A DNA stretch of 64,000 bases from Euphorbia lathyris (Eukaryota; Streptophyta; Magnoliopsida; Malpighiales; Euphorbiaceae): NCBI RefSeq assembly GCF_963576675.1, contig NC_088916.1, positions 77,331,501-77,395,500 of the forward strand. The letters run 5' to 3'. This document shows positions 59,098 through 64,000 of this stretch, piece after piece; position 1 is the first letter of the stretch, and each line of letters starts with the position of its first letter. Below the pieces are notes generated by a model that searched no databases, was not told where the DNA came from, and saw nothing but the letters and a program-made list of their open reading frames with translations. Made by a program: the position numbers and the translations under genes.

Positions 59098-59730
59098 CAA
59101 TTAAGGTAGCCAATGTCAATTTAAGCAAGTTCATTGTATTAACGAGACACTCCATAAATTTAGAAGTCAATAAGGTTTTTGGACTAATCCCAAAGGAAGT
59201 GAGATGAAGAATGAACATATACAGGGCTGACCTTCGGTCTAGATCATAGGGCTCAAAGCTATAGAGGTCCAAATATTTTATAAGTTGTGTATATATGTAT
59301 GGAGTAAAAAATAATTTATACTAAAATTAATTAATGTCCTAGTGGTTAAGCGCACAATTCTTGTTAAAAGGTGTTATGTTCAATTCTTTTAAAAGCAACT
59401 ATTTTTTCTAAAAAACAATATATACAAATAATAAAATTAGAGGAATTTACATAGAAATTCACTTGCAAAAATTTATTTACAATTATTTTAAATAAATTTA
59501 AGATGTAGATAAATATGGAATTAAGTTTTTTCTTATTTATCCATGTATTAAGTCTATATAAAAGAAAAAAAATATTGGAAAAAAATTTAACAAATCGGTT
59601 AGTTTTTTTATCCAAAATGATTTAAATGTCGCTTATGGAAATACTCCAATGGGCAAGTGTTATCAAATAATACCACATTAACCAAATGACAAAATTTTGA
59701 ATATCACATGAACTAAACAAAGGTTTAATC
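59098..59730. other. AT-rich spacer with a tRNA-like remnant
   Basis: No gene is seen. Near 59340-59390 a stretch (ctagtggttaagcgcac ... tgttcaattc) resembles the A- and B-box spacing of tRNA-like motifs found in other short elements of this window. The flanking 'cagggctgac' and 'aggtccaaat' phrases suggest an old non-autonomous transposon without clear ends. Confidence 0.4.
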
Positions 59731-60164
59731 TGTTAGAATAACCGAATGGTTATTATTCTGTTTTAGGAAATATTGTTGTAGAGTTATTTTAGGAGCTAAT
59801 CTAGGAAACAAGAGTAATTTTAGGATCTAATCTAGGAGTAATTTTAGGAGCTAATCTAGGAAACAAATCAACCTACTAATTACAAATAACTCTACAACAA
59901 TATTTCCTAAAACAGAATAATAACCATTCGGTTATTCTAACAATAGAAGATAATCTGTTGATTATTTCTTAAGCCTAACACGGCATATATACAAATATAC
60001 AAGAGTAATTTTAGGAGCTAATCTAGGAAACAAGAGTAATTTTAGGAGCTAATCTAGGAGTAATTTTAGGAGCTAATCTAGAAAACAAATCAACCTACTA
60101 ATTACAAATAACTCTACAACAATATTTCCTAAAATGGAATAATAACCATTCGGTTATTCTAACA
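59731..60164 (-). repeat. 3' LTR region of a Ty1/copia element, rearranged with long inverted repeats
   Basis: On the minus strand an LTR begins at 60164 with TGTTAGAATAACCGAATGG, directly after the purine-rich tract at 60165-60178. The same LTR start recurs at 59941 in the same direction, and the far edge (59731) is its inverted copy, so 59731-59941 is flanked by ~60-bp inverted repeats. Short tandem phrases (ttaggagctaatctagg) fill both parts. It looks like an LTR joined to a second, foldback-rearranged LTR copy. The exact LTR 3' end is unclear. Confidence 0.6.
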
Positions 60165-63100
60165 CTCCCCCTCAGTCGAAGCAGGAGAAGGACGAATGCA
60201 TAGACTGTTTCGAAATTCCTCAAACAGAACTTGGGGAAGGCCTTTGGTAAAGATGTCAGCTATTTGATAACGTGAAGGAACATGCAAAACACGTACCTCG
60301 CCCTTAGCAACCTTTTCACGAACAAAATGTATATCCATCTCAATGTGCTTAGTTCGCTGATGTTGAACAGGATTGCCCGACAGGTAAATCGCACTGACGT
60401 TATCACAATATACCAATGTGGCCTTTTGGATAGGACAATGAAGCTCAAGTAAAAGATTACGTAGCCAACGTGACTCAGAAACAACATTAGTAACCCCTCT
60501 ATATTCGGCCTCGGCACTGGACCGAGAAAGAGTTGCTTGGCGTTTAGCAGACCAAGAGATAAGATTGTCCCCAAGAAATACGCAATAACCCGAGGTTGAC
60601 CGTTTAGTGTCCGGACATCCGCCCCAATCAGCGTCGGTATAGGCCAAAAGAGTGGATGTGGAGCTCGGAAAAAGATGAAGACCATGAGAAATAGAACCCT
60701 GAACATACCGAATAATACGCTTGAGAGCGTGCATATGGACCTCCATCGGATCATGCATGAACAAAAATACCTGCTGAACAGCATAAGTGATATCGGGTCG
60801 AGTAAAAGTCAGATACTGAAGAGCTCCAGTAAGACTCCGGTATTGGGAAGGATCGGCATATGTTGGACTGTCAGTAGTAGTATCCACAGGTGTGAAGGAA
60901 GGTTTACAAGATGACATTCCCGCACGCTCAATAATTTCTTTGGCATATTTCTTTTGAGATAAAAACAAACCACTAGAATTACGAGTAACCGCAATACCAA
61001 GAAAATAGCTCAAGGGACCCAAATCCTTCATAGCAAATTTGGAGCTAAGAGTAGAAATAATGTGCTTACGAAGAGCATCAGAGGAAGTTGTGAGGATGAT
61101 GTCATCGACATATAACAACATATAAGCAATATGTGACCCATGATGATAAATGAAGAGCGAGTGATCCGAAGTACTATGAATAAATCCAAGAGTACACACA
61201 AAATTTGCAAATCGCTTGTACCAAGCACGAGGGGCTTGTTTGAGGCCATACAAGGATTTCTTCAACAGACATATATGATTCGGCTTGTCAGGATCCCGAT
61301 AACCAACCGATTGATGCATATACACTGTTTCTTTCAATTCACCATGTAAGAAAGCATTCTTGACATCCAATTGATGGATATCCCAATGCATGGAGAGAGC
61401 CAAACTGAGAACAGTACGAATAGTTGCAGGTTTTACAACTGGACTAAATGTTTCACCACAATCAACGCCCACCTGCTGAGTTTTCCCATCACCTACAAGA
61501 CGAGCTTTATGCCTCTCAAAAGAGCCATCAGAATGCTCTTTATGAGCAAAAACCCACAAAGAACGAATAACATTAACATCAGATGGACGAGGCACCAACA
61601 CCCACATCTTATTTTTAATAAGAGCATTAAATTCATCATCCATAGCAGTTTTCCAATTCTGATCATGAAGAGCAGACACAGGGTTACAAGGCAAAGGGGA
61701 CCTAGACACGACGGTATTTAGGTTAAATTGACTATTGGGTTTAAAAATCCCACGTTGACTCCTAGTAACAGGACGGGAAGACATATTGGGAAGAGGAGGT
61801 AATGGTGGTCGAGTTCGGATCGGTGAGGGAAGTAGAGGTGGGCTATTTGTATGATGGGAAGGAGAGGCCGAGATATCAGATGAGGTCAGATTTGGGCTTG
61901 GCAAGGATGGTTCCGATGGACCAGCGGCATGGGTCGGGTGAGAGAGGGTCGGATAACAGTGGATGCCCGCGGCTAATAGGAGGGCTATTTTGGGCTCGGG
62001 TTGGGGTAGAAATCGGATGGGTGTCAAGAGGAGGCCCATTAGTGAGATGAAATTGCACATAGGGTGTAAGTCCATGATCCAAAAAATCATAACTAGACAC
62101 AGTGGGTGGAGGAATAGTGGCGAAAGGAAATTGAGTTTCATCAAAGATCACATGACAACATACTATGATTTTCTTAGACTCCATATCATAACATTTATAC
62201 CCCTGGCGATGAGACGGATAGCCTAAAAAGACACAAGGAGTGGACCTAGCTTGGAGTTTGTGAATTGTGGTGGATGGAAATAAAGGATAACATAAACACC
62301 CAAAGACTCTCAAATAGGAATACACAGGATCAGTCCTATAGAGCACACATAATGGGGATTGGAATTCTGAATTTTTAGTTGGACGAATATTGAGAAGATA
62401 AGTGGCCATTTGAAGTGCATGATGCCAAAAATATGATAGGATGGAAGCATGAACTAAAAGTGTGCGGATAATATTATTGATGCCACGAAGTTTTCTCTCG
62501 GATTTCCCATTTTGAGACGAAGTATGAGGACACGAGAAACGAAAAGAAATTCCATTAGCATTACAAAAATTCCAAAAAGCTTTATTATCAAACTCCCTCC
62601 CATTGTCACATTGGATATTTTTAATTTCCCTTTCAAATTGAGTACGGATTAGTGCTCGAAATTGTAAAAAGATAGAGAAAACATCTGACTTTTTATGCAA
62701 GGGAAATGTCCACACAAAATTAGAAAAATCATCCCAAAAAACAATGTAATATTGATGCCCCATTGCACTTAAAATAGGAGACGTCCATAAATCGCAATGA
62801 ACAATATCAAACGGCAAAGAAGTTTTATTATTGGATGAAATAAATGGCAACTTAATATGTTTTCCAAGAGGACAAGACCGACAAATTGAACTACTACGAA
62901 GAGAATTACATTCAATAAATTTCTTTTGTCTAAGAGCATCTAACACCGGAGAGCCGGGATGTCCTAAGCGGTCATGCCATAAGGATGGCGCTAAAACAGC
63001 AAAACTAGAAGGAGGACTTGGCGGGAAGGTGGCTTTGGTAGTGACGGGATAAAGGTCGCCTTGACTCTCACATCTCATTATACGCCGGCCCGTCTGAAAA

Positions 63101-63420
63101 TCCTTCACAGAAAATCCAAACGGGTCAAATTCGACAGATACTGAATTGTCAAAAGTAAACTTACGGACAAAGACTAAATTTTTAATAATATGTGGAGCAT
63201 ATAAAACATTTCTCAAGGCTAAAGGTGGATGTGGGTGGGTTAAGTTTGTGTGCCCTAGTCCATGGATCGGAATTGAATGTCCATTACCAACAATTATGCC
63301 ATGATTATTGCTCATATTAAAAATAGACGAGAGTTTACCCTTATCAGACGTCATATGTGAAGTAGCGCATGTGTCCATGTACCATGGATTTTTCGGAGGA
63401 TTGAGGCTCAGAGTGTACAA
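60159..63420 (-). pseudogene. Ty1/copia pol: protease, integrase, RT, RNase H (frameshifted)
   Basis: Protease-like motif MDTCATSHMT at about 63360; GAG-pre-integrase (LWHDRLGHPG, CRSCPLGKHIKLPF); integrase core (DIVHCDLWTSP, FWDDFSNFVWTF, IQCDNGREFDN, SSQNGKSERKLRGI); RT (FERHKARLVGDGKTQQVGVD, DVKNAFLHGELKE, LLYVDDIILTT near 61100); RNase H (TDADWGGCPDTKRSTSGYC, SSAEAEYRG, KHIEMDIHFVREKV); stop near 60159. Integrase before RT is the copia order. The integrase frame (61876-63420) and the RT frame (60159-62144) differ, so there is a frameshift near 61960-62040. The protease motif has Cys where Gly is usual. Confidence 0.92.
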
Positions 63421-64000
63421 AGCAGATTCAATATCCGTAGGCTCGGAATCGGTAGCAGTATGAAAGGCCTGTTATGGGCGGGGGCCTAACAGCCCTGCAT
63501 TCTGGGCCGGAAGAGGACCTGTGTAATTGCCTGTGGACCGAGCCCATGACTGAGATGGATATGGATATGGACATGGAGGGGCCTGCCAAGGAACCCAAGA
63601 CCAAGAGCCCTGTTGTGAACCTCCCCAGGACGGCTGCTGCCACTGATTTGCCGAACCACCACTGCCTAGCCGGTTCGCCGGATTATTTCCACGGCCACCG
63701 CCGTTGCCGCCACCACGAGAATTATTATTATTATTCCAGTGCCCCTTTTTCTTATTCTGTCCCCAATTGCCTCCTTGAACCGGACGAGATTGTTACTGCA
63801 TATACCCAAACGGATTAGCAGACGGAGGAGAAAAGGGAGAAGATCCCGCCGCCACAAAAATAGTCCCCGTCGAGGCAGTAGCAGCCTTCTTCGCTAAACC
63901 GGCCTCCTCCAATATAACCATCGATCGAGCTTGATTAAATAAAGGAAGAGGATCCTTTTGTCGAATAATAGTGCCGATACAATTATATGCTTTAGTGAGA
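63421..64000 (-). pseudogene. Ty1/copia gag, C-terminal part (truncated by the window, with stops)
   Basis: Read on minus it gives the end of a UBN2-type gag (RQKDPLPLFNQARSMVILEE) and then a Gly/Asn/Trp/Pro-rich tail (KKKGHWNNNNNSRGGGNGGG, GSWSWVPWQAPP). Two in-frame TAA codons interrupt it (about 63795 and 63474), each explicable as a single change from a Gln codon. The 5' LTR and gag start lie beyond the right edge. Confidence 0.8.

Overview
This window is nuclear DNA from a flowering plant, probably a eudicot. The evidence is introns with GT-AG borders, an F-box/PP2 (phloem protein 2 B-type) gene, and a dense nest of plant-type transposable elements: Tat-lineage Ty3/gypsy, Ty1/copia, L1-type LINE, Mutator-like, hAT, CACTA and PIF/Harbinger-like. 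I see no bacterial, organellar or rRNA genes. Species cannot be named from the sequence.

Layout. 1-1343 is the 5' LTR and tRNA-Asp primer site of a minus-strand LTR retrotransposon that continues off the left edge; it abuts a TIR element (1344-2133). 2640-4800 is a decayed ~165-bp tandem repeat split by a 750-bp PIF/Harbinger-like element (3807-4556, TSD TAA). A 539-bp MULE-like element follows (5017-5555, 9-bp TSD). 5678-14402 is a complete 8.7-kb Mutator-like element with 9-bp TSD and ~130-bp TIRs: a broken MuDR-type transposase, an open reading frame of unknown function, and a broken Ulp1/C48 protease gene on the opposite strand, with TTCGCGAA-rich arrays at three gene borders. 14973-18084 holds a 1.5-kb foldback/TIR element with tRNA-like arms, a CACTA-like MITE and a hAT-like element.

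The host gene is the main point of interest. 18418-18917 carries exons 1 and 2 of an F-box/PP2-B gene; its matching third exon (correct phase) lies 29 kb downstream at 48064. The intron holds a four-level nest: an L1-type LINE (about 18978-47600, minus) whose ORF1 is split by a Tat-type gypsy element (23698-46726, TSD GTAGT), whose gag is in turn split by a 955-bp TIR element (31110-32064, TSD GAGTA). Exon 3 with its flanks is then repeated in tandem six times (47782-59097, exact period 1,886 bp). The first copy is frameshifted; the other five encode identical PP2 ends. One 5' half therefore faces six candidate 3' ends.

The Tat element has 2.9-3.1-kb LTRs, a tRNA-Arg-like primer site, a gag with up to four capsid-like modules, a protease with a G-patch-like segment, RT, two RNase H domains, an integrase whose 3' 882 bp is triplicated, an intact antisense six-exon plant-mobile-domain gene (665 aa) with its own TATA box, and 39-bp tandem repeats before the 3' LTR. 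Its gag-pol is broken in several places while the antisense gene is not.

The right end (59731-64000) is a minus-strand Ty1/copia element with broken gag-pol and an LTR region containing long inverted repeats.
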